DNA of 64,000 nucleotides from CAVTHK01 sp964552235 (GTDB taxonomy: Bacteria; Spirochaetota; Spirochaetia; SZUA-6; CAVTHK01). How positions within the stretch are numbered: position 1 is the stretch's first letter; every line of letters begins with the position of its first letter. Location: the NCBI GenBank assembly GCA_964552235.1, contig CAZKGO010000002.1:1-64000 (forward strand), written 5' to 3'. This document shows, piece after piece, positions 22,498 to 31,343 of this stretch. Position numbers and translations under genes: made by a program. The notes under the pieces were generated by a model that worked only from the letters and a program-made list of their open reading frames with translations, made no database searches and was not told where the DNA came from.

Positions 22498-22947
22498 CTA
22501 GTACAACGCTGCTTTGAGGACGGCGGGCTCGAGCCTGTAGGGAGAGCCCTTGCCCTGGAGGAAATGGTGGCGCTCGAGCATCTCGATCGACAGCACGCTG
22601 TAGGTCAGGCTGATGTCCCGACCGGCGCGATACACATGCACGTTGACCTTCTGAACCGTGCCGCCGCCAAAGGGCGAGGGGATCGCCCCGCGCGCCTCAT
22701 CGACGCGCACCAGCCACTCGGTGTCGACGGTGGTCGGCTCGCCCAGCCCCTTGCGGCCCTCGTCGAGCAGATGGCGCATGCGCTCCGCTGTCTCCTCGAA
22801 CGAGATCCCTGCCGCGGCCATGGCCTCCTCGTCAGCCTCTATGATGTCCGCGATCGGCCGGGTGTCGTGGCCGAGAAAGCCCGACGCGCTGATCACCCCA
22901 GGTGCCATGTTCGCCTGCGCCTTGCGCAGCTCCGGAGTCATCTTCAT
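22498..22947 (-). CDS. Conserved-looking hypothetical protein at the end of the nqr operon
   Basis: 149 aa, not recognised. It is soluble, with a helical N-terminal half (MKMTPELRKAQANMAPGVIS, then EETAERMRHLLDEGRKGLG) and a beta-rich second half (VQKVNVHVYRAGRDISLTYS). FLGHDTRPIADIIEADEE looks like a folded motif. It starts 16 bases after nqrF with GGGGG as ribosome site, so it belongs to the nqr transcript. No Cys cluster or flavin motif is seen. A role as an assembly or accessory factor of the pump is inference from position only. Confidence 0.8.
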   Translation of the reverse strand: MKMTPELRKAQANMAPGVISASGFLGHDTRPIADIIEADEEAMAAAGISFEETAERMRHLLDEGRKGLGEPTTVDTEWLVRVDEARGAIPSPFGGGTVQKVNVHVYRAGRDISLTYSVLSIEMLERHHFLQGKGSPYRLEPAVLKAALY

Positions 22948-22963
22948 CTCGCCGCCCCCCGCT

Positions 22964-24082
22964 TCACGCGAACTTGTCGTAGAAGATGTTGTCGCTCGTG
23001 ATGCCGTTGTTCTGCATCACCTTGACGCATGCGTCGATCATGCCGGGGCTGCCGCAGAGGTAGCCCTCCTTGGAACGATCCTTGGCGATGACCGTCCGCA
23101 GATACTTGTCAAGGACATTCGTGATCAGTCCGACTTCGCCGGCCCACTTGTCTTCGGGCAGCGGCTCCGACAGCGCCGCCACAAAGTGGAACTTCGGCCA
23201 TTTCTTCTCGATCGCCCGCAGCTCGTCGAGGTAGTACAGGTCCCTGACCGCGCGGGCGCCGAAGAAGTACCAGAACTCCCTGTCGGTCTGACCCTTTTCC
23301 AGCATGTCGAGGATGATGGATTTCAGCGGCGCCATGCCGGAACCGCCGGCGACCCCCAGCTTGATCGCGTCGGTGTTGCGCATGCGGAACTCCCCATAGG
23401 GCGCTGTGAGCTCGATCTTCTGCCGCGGCTTGAGGTACTTGAACACGTAGGTGGTGAGCGCCCCGCCGGGCACGAGGCGTATGTAGAACTCGAGGGCGCC
23501 CCTGTCCGATGGGACGCTCGACATCGAGTAGGCGCGCTGTATGTAGTCCTTGATGCTGTCGTAGGGCGGAACCACGAGCTGGGCATACTGGCCGGCGACG
23601 AACTCGATCTCCTTGGGGTCGTCGAGGCGGATGCGCACCCTCTTGATGTCGTAGGTCATGTCCTCGATGGCCTCGACGGTGCCTTTGCACTGCTTGACGT
23701 AGAACACCTCCTCGGGAACCTGGATGGCGATGTCCGCCTTGACCTTGACCTGGCAGGCGAGGCGGACCCTGCTCTCGATCTCCTTGGGGCTCAAGTAGGG
23801 CGTCTCGGTGGGCAGGACCGGACCGACGTCGCTGTCGATCCTGCACTTGCAGACTCCGCAGGCGCCGCGGCCTCCGCAGGCCGACGGCAGGAAGATGCCG
23901 TTGTCGGCCAGCAGGCGCAGGAGCGGCGGCCCGCCTTTGGCCGTGAGCTGCTTCTTTCCCGCGTTGATGTCGATCCTGACCTGGCCGTAGTTGTTGACGA
24001 TCGAATCGAGGACCGAGATCACGGCCGCCAGGACGGCTCCGATCCCTGCGACCGCCAGCGGCGCGGTGACGTACAGCGGCAT
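22964..24082 (-). CDS. nqrF: Na+-translocating NADH:quinone reductase subunit F
   Basis: 372 aa. One N-terminal membrane helix (residues 5-25). A 2Fe-2S domain follows with Cys69, Cys75 and Cys78 in SACGGRGACGVCKC and Cys110. Then an FAD domain with the RAYSMSS motif (residues about 205-211), and a NADH domain with GVAGGSGMAPLKSI and YLCGSPGMIDA. It takes electrons from NADH and passes them to the rest of the pump. It is somewhat shorter than the V. cholerae protein (about 408). GGAGG precedes the ATG, 15 bases after nqrE. Confidence 0.95.
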   Translation of the reverse strand: MPLYVTAPLAVAGIGAVLAAVISVLDSIVNNYGQVRIDINAGKKQLTAKGGPPLLRLLADNGIFLPSACGGRGACGVCKCRIDSDVGPVLPTETPYLSPKEIESRVRLACQVKVKADIAIQVPEEVFYVKQCKGTVEAIEDMTYDIKRVRIRLDDPKEIEFVAGQYAQLVVPPYDSIKDYIQRAYSMSSVPSDRGALEFYIRLVPGGALTTYVFKYLKPRQKIELTAPYGEFRMRNTDAIKLGVAGGSGMAPLKSIILDMLEKGQTDREFWYFFGARAVRDLYYLDELRAIEKKWPKFHFVAALSEPLPEDKWAGEVGLITNVLDKYLRTVIAKDRSKEGYLCGSPGMIDACVKVMQNNGITSDNIFYDKFA

Positions 24083-24097
24083 AGCTGCTTCAGCCTC

Positions 24098-24694
24098 CTA
24101 CTGGACCCGGATCATGCCAGAGAATCCGATGAACCCCATGGCCATCATCCCGATCGTGATCAGGGTGATGCCTGTGCCTTTGAGCCCGGCCGGGACCGGC
24201 GCCTTGTCGACCTTGAGCCTGATGGCCGCCAGGGCCATGATCGCCATCCACCAGCCGAGCCCCGAGCCCAGCGCAAAGACCGCGGTCTGCAGCAGGTTGT
24301 ATCTGCGGATCTGCATGAACAGAACGCCGCCGAGAATGGCGCAGTTGACCGTGATCAGCGGCAGAAAGATCCCAAGCGCCATGTACAGGGGCGGCGAGAT
24401 GCGCTCGATGATCATCTCCAGCATCTGGACCGCGGCGGCGATCGCGATGATGAACACGACCAGCGACAGGTATTCGATCCCGAGCGGGATCATGACGTAG
24501 TAGAGCAGCAGCCAGCTGATCACCGCGGTGATCACGAGCACGACCGTCACAGCGATGCCCAGGCCGTTGGAGCTCTTGATGTCCTTGGAGATCGAGATGA
24601 ACGAGCACATGCCGAGAAAGTTCGACAGCAGGATGTTGCTCGTGAAGATCGACGCGAAGAACAGCGTGACGGGGGCGACATCGGGACCGGTCAT
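24098..24694 (-). CDS. nqrE: NQR subunit E (NqrE/RnfA family)
   Basis: 198 aa, exactly the family length, with six membrane helices. The opening FFASIFTSNILLSNFLGMCSF and the block EMIIERISPPLYMALGIFLP followed by LITVNCAILGG carry the half-site Cys residues that hold the intramembrane iron centre shared with NqrD. The start ATG overlaps the nqrD stop (ATGA). Subunit of the sodium pump in the inner membrane. NqrE and RnfA are homologous; the presence of NqrF in the operon decides for NQR. Confidence 0.95.
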   Translation of the reverse strand: MTGPDVAPVTLFFASIFTSNILLSNFLGMCSFISISKDIKSSNGLGIAVTVVLVITAVISWLLLYYVMIPLGIEYLSLVVFIIAIAAAVQMLEMIIERISPPLYMALGIFLPLITVNCAILGGVLFMQIRRYNLLQTAVFALGSGLGWWMAIMALAAIRLKVDKAPVPAGLKGTGITLITIGMMAMGFIGFSGMIRVQ

Positions 24695-25296
24695 TTCGCT
24701 GCCTCCTTGCGGATCATGAGGCCTTTGGCAAGCCACAGGAGGCTGGCCAGGAGAAAGAAGGCGCTGGGCGCCATGACCATGATCGTCCAGGTCGGGAAGC
24801 TCTCGGGCAGCACGTGGACGTTGAACAGCGAGCCGAACCCGAGCAGCTCGCGGACCGCCGAAATCACCAGCAGCACCAGCGAGTAGCCGACTCCGTTGGC
24901 GAGCCCGTCCCAAAAGGAGATCAGCGGCGGATTGCCCTGCGCGTAGGCCTCGGCCCGGCCCATCAGGATGCAGTTGGTGATGATCAGTCCGACGTAGGGG
25001 CCGAGCGACTTGCTCACCTCGGGCAGATAGGCCCTGAGGGTGATGTCCACGAGGATCACGTAGAAGGCGGCGAGCAGGACCTGCACCATCATGCGCACCT
25101 TGCGCGGGATGATGATGCGCAGGAGCGAAACCGTGAGGCTGGTGAACGCCGTGCTGAACGTGACTCCCGCGCCCATGATCGCCGTGTTGAGCATGTTGTT
25201 GGTGACCGCGAGCGTCGAGCAGATGCCCAGTACCTGCACGAAGATCGGGTTGTTGGACCACAGGCCGTCTTTCAGGACCGTGAGGAACTTCTTCAC
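24691..25296 (-). CDS. nqrD: NQR subunit D (NqrD/RnfE family)
   Basis: 201 aa, multi-spanning. LWSNNPIFVQVLGICSTLAV at residues 12-31 and VGLIITNCILMGRAEAYA are the mirrored helices carrying the conserved Cys residues. Translation starts at GTG 25296 (MKKFLTVLKDGLW), supported by AGGAGG 7-10 bases upstream, and overlaps the nqrC stop (GTGA). The frame is open further upstream, but that part reads as antisense filler. Forms the membrane core with NqrE. Confidence 0.95.
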   Translation of the reverse strand: MKKFLTVLKDGLWSNNPIFVQVLGICSTLAVTNNMLNTAIMGAGVTFSTAFTSLTVSLLRIIIPRKVRMMVQVLLAAFYVILVDITLRAYLPEVSKSLGPYVGLIITNCILMGRAEAYAQGNPPLISFWDGLANGVGYSLVLLVISAVRELLGFGSLFNVHVLPESFPTWTIMVMAPSAFFLLASLLWLAKGLMIRKEAAK

Positions 25297-25895
25297 TTGC
25301 GGGCCTCCTTGAGGGCCGTCAGCGTCTGGTTGATGATGCCCTCCATGGCGTTGGAGGTGAGCGTGGCTCCGGTGACGGCATCGACCTTGCCGTTGTCCGG
25401 GTCCCTGTCGCCGCGCCCCGAACCGGAGGCGATGTCGATCCGGCCGTTGACGATCGCCTCGCCCCTGAACTGCTCTTTCCACCACGATTCGCCGATGCGT
25501 CCGCCGAGGCCCGGGGTCTCGTTCTGCGTGATGATGTCGAGCCCGACGATCCGCGCCAGATCAGGCGTGATCCCCATCACGCCGGTGATGGCTCCCCAGA
25601 GGCCGGCGCCGCTGAAGCGCACCGCCTCCACGGGCGCGCCCCCCACGGCGGCCCGCTTCATCTCCAGGTCGCCGAGCCGGAACTCCTCGACCTCGCGCTC
25701 GTAGACGTCGAGCACCTCGGCGTCGCCGGAATAGGGGACGCCCATCGCGTTGAGGATCGCGCGCCGCTCCATGATCAGCGCGTTGGCCGCAGCCTTCTCC
25801 TTTGTCATCTCGTTGGCAAAGGCCAGGAGCCCGACAAAAACGAACGACACGACAAAGGTCACGATCACGGTGTAGGCCATTCCCTCTCTGTTCAT
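25293..25895 (-). CDS. nqrC: NQR subunit C (FMN-binding, NqrC/RnfG family)
   Basis: 200 aa. One N-terminal membrane helix (VIVTFVVSFVFVGLLAFAN), then a periplasmic FMN_bind domain with TPGLGGRIGE and the flavinylation motif TGATLTS, in which Thr178 should carry covalent FMN. This requires an ApbE flavin transferase, which is not in this window. The length is shorter than V. cholerae NqrC (about 260). The start ATG overlaps the nqrB stop (ATGA). Confidence 0.95.
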   Translation of the reverse strand: MNREGMAYTVIVTFVVSFVFVGLLAFANEMTKEKAAANALIMERRAILNAMGVPYSGDAEVLDVYEREVEEFRLGDLEMKRAAVGGAPVEAVRFSGAGLWGAITGVMGITPDLARIVGLDIITQNETPGLGGRIGESWWKEQFRGEAIVNGRIDIASGSGRGDRDPDNGKVDAVTGATLTSNAMEGIINQTLTALKEARK

Positions 25896-26833
25896 CGCTG
25901 TCCCTCCGCGACCGCGCCTCGGACCGCCGCCTTGGGCCTTCGGGCGCCGACCAGCTCGTCGAGCAGCGAGGCGAAGGTGTTGCCTATGATGACCGCGAAG
26001 CTGGTGCCCACGGGAAACAGCGAGAAGTTCTGGATCACCATGGCTATGGCGCCGATCAGGGTTCCGTAGAGGTACTGAGCCGCCGGCTTTTTCGGCGCCG
26101 AGACCGGATCGGTGGCGTAGAAGACGCCCACCATGATCACGCTGCCCGAAAGAAGGGACGGGAGCGCCGGCAGGGCGCGCGCAATGCCGAGCAGGTCGAT
26201 GGCGAACGAGAACGCCGCGGCCGCGGCGATCTCCGTCGCGATGATGCGCCAGTTGGCCGTCTTGGTGGCGATCAGGTAGACGGCGGCGAGCAGGATCAGG
26301 ACAATCGAGCTCTCGCCCATGGCGCCGGCGCGGAAGCCGAGGAGGAGCTGCAGCAGGTCCACGTGCTCGCCGGCGCGGATCAGGTCCAGCGGCGTAGCCG
26401 TCGTGATCGCGTCGGTGGCCGCGAAGCCGAAGCGGCCCGGGATCAGGTAGCCCATCTGCAGGTAGCGGGGGAAGGTGATGTAGATGAACAGCCGTCCGGT
26501 GATCGCCGGGTTGAAGACGTTGCGGCCGAACCCGCCGTACACCTCCTTGGCGAACACGATGGCAAAGCCGATGCCCAGCAGCGCCACCCACCAGGGAGTC
26601 TGCGGCGGCAGGGACAGCAGGTAGAGGCTGCAGGTCACGAGAGCGGCCTCGGAGACCTTCTTTCCGCGCCTGCTCTCGAACGCATATTCGAGGCCGATCC
26701 CGGCGACGAACACCACGACGGCGAGGAGCAGCAGCCTCCACCCGTACATGATCAAGGCGAACACGGCGATCGGCGCCAGCGCGAGGAGCACGCGGCGCAT
26801 GATCACCTGTTTCTGGAAGAGCTTTTCGTACAC
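25892..26833 (-). CDS. nqrB: NQR subunit B (NqrB/RnfD family)
   Basis: 313 aa, about ten membrane helices. GGFGRNVFNPAITGRLFIYI and DAITTATPLDLIR are family hallmarks; Thr147 in TTATP is the expected covalent FMN site. The protein is short compared with V. cholerae NqrB (about 415), mainly at the N-terminus. The GTG at 26833 was chosen because GGAG lies 8 bases upstream and MYEKLFQKQVIMRRVL is a normal beginning. No nqrA lies upstream: the next gene is a divergent ferredoxin. It is the first gene of nqrBCDEF, with a leader of about 120 bases. Confidence 0.92.
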   Translation of the reverse strand: MYEKLFQKQVIMRRVLLALAPIAVFALIMYGWRLLLLAVVVFVAGIGLEYAFESRRGKKVSEAALVTCSLYLLSLPPQTPWWVALLGIGFAIVFAKEVYGGFGRNVFNPAITGRLFIYITFPRYLQMGYLIPGRFGFAATDAITTATPLDLIRAGEHVDLLQLLLGFRAGAMGESSIVLILLAAVYLIATKTANWRIIATEIAAAAAFSFAIDLLGIARALPALPSLLSGSVIMVGVFYATDPVSAPKKPAAQYLYGTLIGAIAMVIQNFSLFPVGTSFAVIIGNTFASLLDELVGARRPKAAVRGAVAEGQR

Positions 26834-26963
26834 GCTGACCGCTCCGTTTCCGAGGCGCGGCTTCGGGACTTTCCTCGCGGCGGTGAGCGTCCAGCTCGAC
26901 AGCGCGCCTCCGGCCGGTCGTGGACTGAACTCGCCGCTGAATTGTGCGCGCAGTAGCGAATGC

Positions 26964-26992
26964 AATATACCGGTTGCCCTTGGCGGATTCAA
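26964..26992 (-). promoter_or_regulatory. nqr operon promoter
   Basis: Minus strand TTGAAT (26992-26987), 17-base spacer, TATATT (26969-26964). It is strong and well spaced, and leaves a 5' leader of about 120 bases before nqrB. Confidence 0.7.
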
Positions 26993-27118
26993 GCGACAGG
27001 GAGGTCGCGAGCCCGGGCGCGCCAGGGATGGCAAAGCGCCCGGGCAAGCGTCCAGGGATGGACCGGGCCCCCGAAGGCCCGAGCCTGCGAAGCAGGGTCG
27101 GGGTGGCGCGCCGCCCGG

Positions 27119-27148
27119 TTGACTCTCCGAGAAAGCGCGGGCTACACT
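27119..27148 (+). promoter_or_regulatory. Ferredoxin promoter
   Basis: TTGACT (27119-27124), 18-base spacer, TACACT (27143-27148). The start codon is 28 bases on, with AGGAG between. Confidence 0.65.
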
Positions 27149-27176
27149 CCCGGCATCCACCCGACAGGAGCGAACA

Positions 27177-27362
27177 ATGAAGGTAGCAATCGACAAGGAC
27201 CTCTGCACCGCGTGCGGCCTGTGCGTCGACAGCGTGCCCGAAGTCTTCAGGATGGGAAGCGACGTGGCCGAGGTGATCAGCGAGAATGTGCCGCCGGAGC
27301 ACGAGAAGGCGGTCAAGGACGCGGCCTCCGACTGCCCTGTGGAAGCGATCAAGGTTTCCTAG
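27177..27362 (+). CDS. Single-cluster 4Fe-4S ferredoxin
   Basis: 61 aa. Cys10, Cys13 and Cys16 in LCTACGLCVD plus Cys53 in DCPVEAI bind one 4Fe-4S cluster; the second cluster site of clostridial ferredoxins is absent. The protein is acidic and cytoplasmic, a low-potential electron carrier. AGGAG precedes the ATG. It has its own promoter and terminator. It faces the nqr operon and lies just before the pyruvate dehydrogenase genes, so it may carry electrons in redox balancing; the partner is not shown by sequence. Confidence 0.93.
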   Translation: MKVAIDKDLCTACGLCVDSVPEVFRMGSDVAEVISENVPPEHEKAVKDAASDCPVEAIKVS

Positions 27363-27385
27363 GACCGGGCATCTGGATCCCAGCG

Positions 27386-27418
27386 ACGGCCCGCGCTTGC
27401 GCCGGGCCGTTTTTTTTG
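27386..27418 (+). terminator. Intrinsic terminator after the ferredoxin gene
   Basis: ACGGCCCG (27386-27393) pairs with CGGGCCGT (27403-27410), followed by a run of eight T (27410-27417). Confidence 0.9.
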
Positions 27419-27455
27419 CCCGCCGCCCCGCAGCTACTGCCGATCGGGCAAGGAT

Positions 27456-27484
27456 TTGGCGGGCGTCCGGCGCTCTGTTATATT
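27456..27484 (+). promoter_or_regulatory. Promoter of the PPOX-like / PDH operon
   Basis: TTGGCG (27456-27461), 17-base spacer, TATATT (27479-27484). The GGGAGG site at 27495-27500 lies before the ATG at 27510. Confidence 0.6.
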
Positions 27485-27509
27485 GGGAGCCGCCGGGAGG
27501 CACGAGTCC

Positions 27510-27962
27510 ATGACCAAGATCGAGATCCTCGGCGCCCTCGACGCCATCATCAACGACGCGCAGGTGGGCATCCTCGCCACCACCGACCCCGACGGCAGGC
27601 CGGCGATGAGGTGGATGACGCCGACGCAGGTGCGGGGCCGCCGGGGGCATCTGTACGCGGTGACCTCTCCGGGCTTCCGCAAGATCCGTCACATCGAAGC
27701 CCACCCGGGGGTCGAGTGGATGTTCCAGACGCGCGATCTCAACAGGATCGTCACGGTCAAGGGCGCGGCCTCGATCGTCGACAACCCGCAGCTCAAGAGC
27801 GAGGTGCTCGAGAGCATCGGGCCGCGCCTGGAAGTGTTCTGGCGCGTCAACGACAAGACCGATTTCGTGGTTCTGGAGACCGTGATCGAGCAGGTGTCGG
27901 TCTTCGACACGATGAAGCATCGCCGCGACAGCGTTCTGCTGGACAGGGAGGATCGCGCATGA
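27510..27962 (+). CDS. Pyridoxamine 5'-phosphate oxidase-like flavin-binding protein
   Basis: 150 aa split-barrel protein. It begins MTKIEILGALDAIINDAQVG, followed by ILATTDPDGRPAMRWMTPT and HLYAVTSPGFRKIRHIEAHP, the pattern of the PPOX-like/general-stress FMN-binding family. It probably binds FMN or F420 in the cytoplasm; its substrate is unknown. The ATG at 27510 has GGGAGG 9 bases upstream. Its stop overlaps the start of the E1alpha gene (ATGA), so it is the first gene of the pyruvate dehydrogenase operon, an unusual partner. Confidence 0.85.
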   Translation: MTKIEILGALDAIINDAQVGILATTDPDGRPAMRWMTPTQVRGRRGHLYAVTSPGFRKIRHIEAHPGVEWMFQTRDLNRIVTVKGAASIVDNPQLKSEVLESIGPRLEVFWRVNDKTDFVVLETVIEQVSVFDTMKHRRDSVLLDREDRA

Positions 27963-28963
27963 GCTCGAGCGGCGCCCGCAAGGCGGCCGCGCCCGCGGCC
28001 TCCCCCGGCTACGATAAGGCGTTCCTGCACAAGCTGCTGGCCGACATGCTGCTGATCCGCCGTTTCGAGGAGAAGGCCGGCCAGATGTACGGCATCCGCA
28101 AGATCGGCGGCTTCTGCCACCTCTACAACGGGCAGGAGGCCGTGGCGGTCGGCGCGATCGCGGCCCTGGACCTGGCAAAGGACTACGTGCTGACCGGCTA
28201 CCGCGACCACGGCCACGCCCTGGCCTGCGGCATGGACCCCAAGGCGGTCATGGCCGAGCTCTACGGCAAAGCCACCGGCTGCTCGCGGGGCAAGGGCGGG
28301 TCGATGCACCTGTTCGACGCGGCTCGCCACATGCTCGGCGGCAACGGCATCGTCGGCGCCCAGATCCCCGTCGCCACCGGCGTCGCCTTCGCGATCCGCT
28401 ACCGCGAGCAGGACGGGGTGGTGCTGTGCTTTTTCGGCGACGGCGCCATTCACCAGGGGGCCTTTCACGAGAGCCTGAACCAGGCCAAGGTCTGGAGCCT
28501 GCCCATCGTCTACGTGTGCGAGAACAACCAGTACGGAATGGGGACCAGGTTCGACCGGGTCTCCTCGGTGCACGACTTTGCCAAGATGGGCGCGGCCTAC
28601 GACATCCCGGGCAGGCAGGTCGACGGGATGAACGTGCTCACGGTCTACGAGGAGTTCAAGGCGGCGACCCGTACGGCCAAGGACGGCACGCCGGTGTTCC
28701 TTGAGGTCAAGACCTACCGCTACCGCGGCCACAGCATGAGCGACCCGGCGACCTACCGCACGCGCGAGGAGGTCGAGGACTACCGCAGGCAGGACCCGAT
28801 CCTGCTGCTGCAGGGACTGATGGAGGAGCGAAAAGTGCTCAGCGCCGACGAGTTCCAGAAGCTCGACGAGCAGGCGAAGCAGGTGAGCGAAGAGGCGGCC
28901 TCGTTCGCCGAGGAGAGCCCCGAGCCCGAGCTCGAAGCCCTCTGGCAGGACGTGCTGGCGTAG
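27959..28963 (+). CDS. pdhA: Pyruvate dehydrogenase E1 component, alpha subunit
   Basis: 334 aa. Thiamine-diphosphate motif GDGAIHQGAFHESLNQAKVW with the later ENNQYGMGT. The phosphorylation-loop region reads YRYRGHSMSDPATYRT. An N-terminal stretch of about 15 Ala/Ser-rich residues precedes the fold. With the beta subunit it decarboxylates pyruvate and acetylates the lipoyl group of E2. The start overlaps the PPOX-like stop. A 67-base gap separates it from the beta gene, with GGAGG before that start. Branched-chain or acetoin dehydrogenase is an alternative, but the overall pattern fits PDH. Confidence 0.93.
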   Translation: MSSSGARKAAAPAASPGYDKAFLHKLLADMLLIRRFEEKAGQMYGIRKIGGFCHLYNGQEAVAVGAIAALDLAKDYVLTGYRDHGHALACGMDPKAVMAELYGKATGCSRGKGGSMHLFDAARHMLGGNGIVGAQIPVATGVAFAIRYREQDGVVLCFFGDGAIHQGAFHESLNQAKVWSLPIVYVCENNQYGMGTRFDRVSSVHDFAKMGAAYDIPGRQVDGMNVLTVYEEFKAATRTAKDGTPVFLEVKTYRYRGHSMSDPATYRTREEVEDYRRQDPILLLQGLMEERKVLSADEFQKLDEQAKQVSEEAASFAEESPEPELEALWQDVLA

Positions 28964-29030
28964 CCATGGATGGCTGTGTTCGTGGGCGGAGGGGATGTCC
29001 AAGCTCACGGGCCCCCCTGGAGGACTTGCG

Positions 29031-30011
<981 letters not shown>

Positions 30012-30036
30012 GACGCCGCCCGGAGAGGAGAGGCCC

Positions 30037-31257
30037 ATGGCCGAGAAGATCCTGATGATCGCGCTGTCGCCCACCATGAACGAGGGCACGATCGTCCGAT
30101 GGAACAAGAACGAAGGCGACACGCTCAAGGTCGGCGACCTGCTCTGCGAGGTGGAGACCGACAAGGCGACCATGGAGTACGAGTCGCAGAACGCCGGCAC
30201 GCTGCTCAAGATCCTGGTTCCCGCGGGCAGCCAGGCCAGGGTGGCGGACCCGATCGCGATCGTCGGCAAGGCAGGCGAGGACGTCTCGAGCCTGCTGGCG
30301 CAGACCAAGCCCCCGGCCCATGCGGCGCCCGAGCCCGCGGCCCCGGCGGCCAGGCCTGCGGCGGCCGCGCCGGCAAGACCTGCGCCGCCGGTTGCGCCGG
30401 CGGCAGGGCGGGTGCGCTCTTCGCCGCTGGCGCGCAAGCTCGCGGCCGAGCGGGGCATCGACATCGGCTCGCTCGCGGGCTCGGGCCCGGCCGGGCGGGT
30501 CGTGCGGCGGGACATCGAGACGGCAGGGGCGGCCGCGGGGGGGACGGCGGCGGCGAGGCCTGCCGGCGCAGCCGGCGCCGACGAGGTGGTGCCGGTCAGC
30601 GGCAAGCGCAAGGTGATCGCCCAGCGGCTGGCCGAAAGCAAGTTCCAGGCGCCCCACTACTACCTGAAGATCTCCTTCGAGATGGACGGCCTCATGGCCG
30701 CCCGCGCCCGGCTCGCCGAACGGCGAAAGGCCAAGGTCTCGTTCAACGCCTTCATGCACAAGCTCGCGGCCGAGGCGCTGCGCCGCCACCCGGCGGTCAA
30801 TGCGAGCTGGCAGGGCGACACGATCCGCCGCTTTGCCAGCATCGACATCGGGCTCGCGGTGGCGCAGAGCGACGGCCTGATCACGCCGGTGGTGCGCGAC
30901 TGCGCGGCCAAGGGCATCCTCCAGATCGACGCGGAGCTCGCGGCGCTCATCGAGAAGGCGAGGAACAACAAGCTGATGCCGGAGGAGTACACGGGGGCGA
31001 CCTTCTCGATCAGCAATCTCGGCTCCTTCGGGATCGAGGAGTTCACCGCCATCATCAACCCGCCCGGCTCGGCGATCCTCGCCCTCGGCAGGATCGCGAA
31101 GGTCCCGGTGGTGGCCGACGACGGGTCGGTGGTCGTGCGATCGATGATGAAGGCCACGCTCTCGTGCGATCACCGCGTGATCGACGGTGCGGTGGGTGCG
31201 GCCTTTCTCTCTGACCTCAAGGACATGATCGAGAACCCGCTGGCGGTGTTGTTCTAG
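30037..31257 (+). CDS. pdhC: Dihydrolipoamide acetyltransferase (PDH E2)
   Basis: 406 aa. One lipoyl domain (residues 1-80) with ETDKATMEYES and lipoylated Lys43. An Ala/Pro-rich linker (about 90-130) and a peripheral-subunit-binding domain (SSPLARKLAAERGIDIGSLA, then GSGPAGRVVRRDIE) follow. A second linker leads to the catalytic domain (about 185-406) with the active-site His379 in SCDHRVIDGA. It transfers the acetyl group to CoA and forms the core of the complex. GGAGAGGAGAGG precedes the ATG, and it sits between E1beta and E3. Confidence 0.96.
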   Translation: MAEKILMIALSPTMNEGTIVRWNKNEGDTLKVGDLLCEVETDKATMEYESQNAGTLLKILVPAGSQARVADPIAIVGKAGEDVSSLLAQTKPPAHAAPEPAAPAARPAAAAPARPAPPVAPAAGRVRSSPLARKLAAERGIDIGSLAGSGPAGRVVRRDIETAGAAAGGTAAARPAGAAGADEVVPVSGKRKVIAQRLAESKFQAPHYYLKISFEMDGLMAARARLAERRKAKVSFNAFMHKLAAEALRRHPAVNASWQGDTIRRFASIDIGLAVAQSDGLITPVVRDCAAKGILQIDAELAALIEKARNNKLMPEEYTGATFSISNLGSFGIEEFTAIINPPGSAILALGRIAKVPVVADDGSVVVRSMMKATLSCDHRVIDGAVGAAFLSDLKDMIENPLAVLF

Positions 31258-31343
31258 AAGACGCGCGCGGGGCGGGAGGGCCCGGACGAGGACGTCCGGG
31301 CTGGGGACCTGAGCCGCAGACGGCCAGGTCATGGGAGAGTCCA

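Larger units (their letters stand above)
26834..27176. other. nqr-ferredoxin divergent intergenic region with inverted and direct repeats
   Basis: 343 bases without a gene. It holds the two divergent promoters described separately and the roughly 120-base nqr leader. Between the promoters there is a perfect 10-bp inverted repeat GCCCGGGCGC (27011-27020) / GCGCCCGGGC (27036-27045). A direct repeat of CCAGGGATGG occurs at 27022-27031 and 27052-27061, and a 6-bp hairpin CGGGCC/GGCCCG at 27064-27081. These may bind a regulator shared by both genes. Confidence 0.6.

Noticed and set aside
26861..26878. GAGGAAAGTCC-like string on the minus strand, reminiscent of RNase P RNA
   Set aside because: Only this short string matches. 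The nqr leader is about 120 bases and is followed directly by nqrB, so a 350-base RNase P RNA cannot fit.
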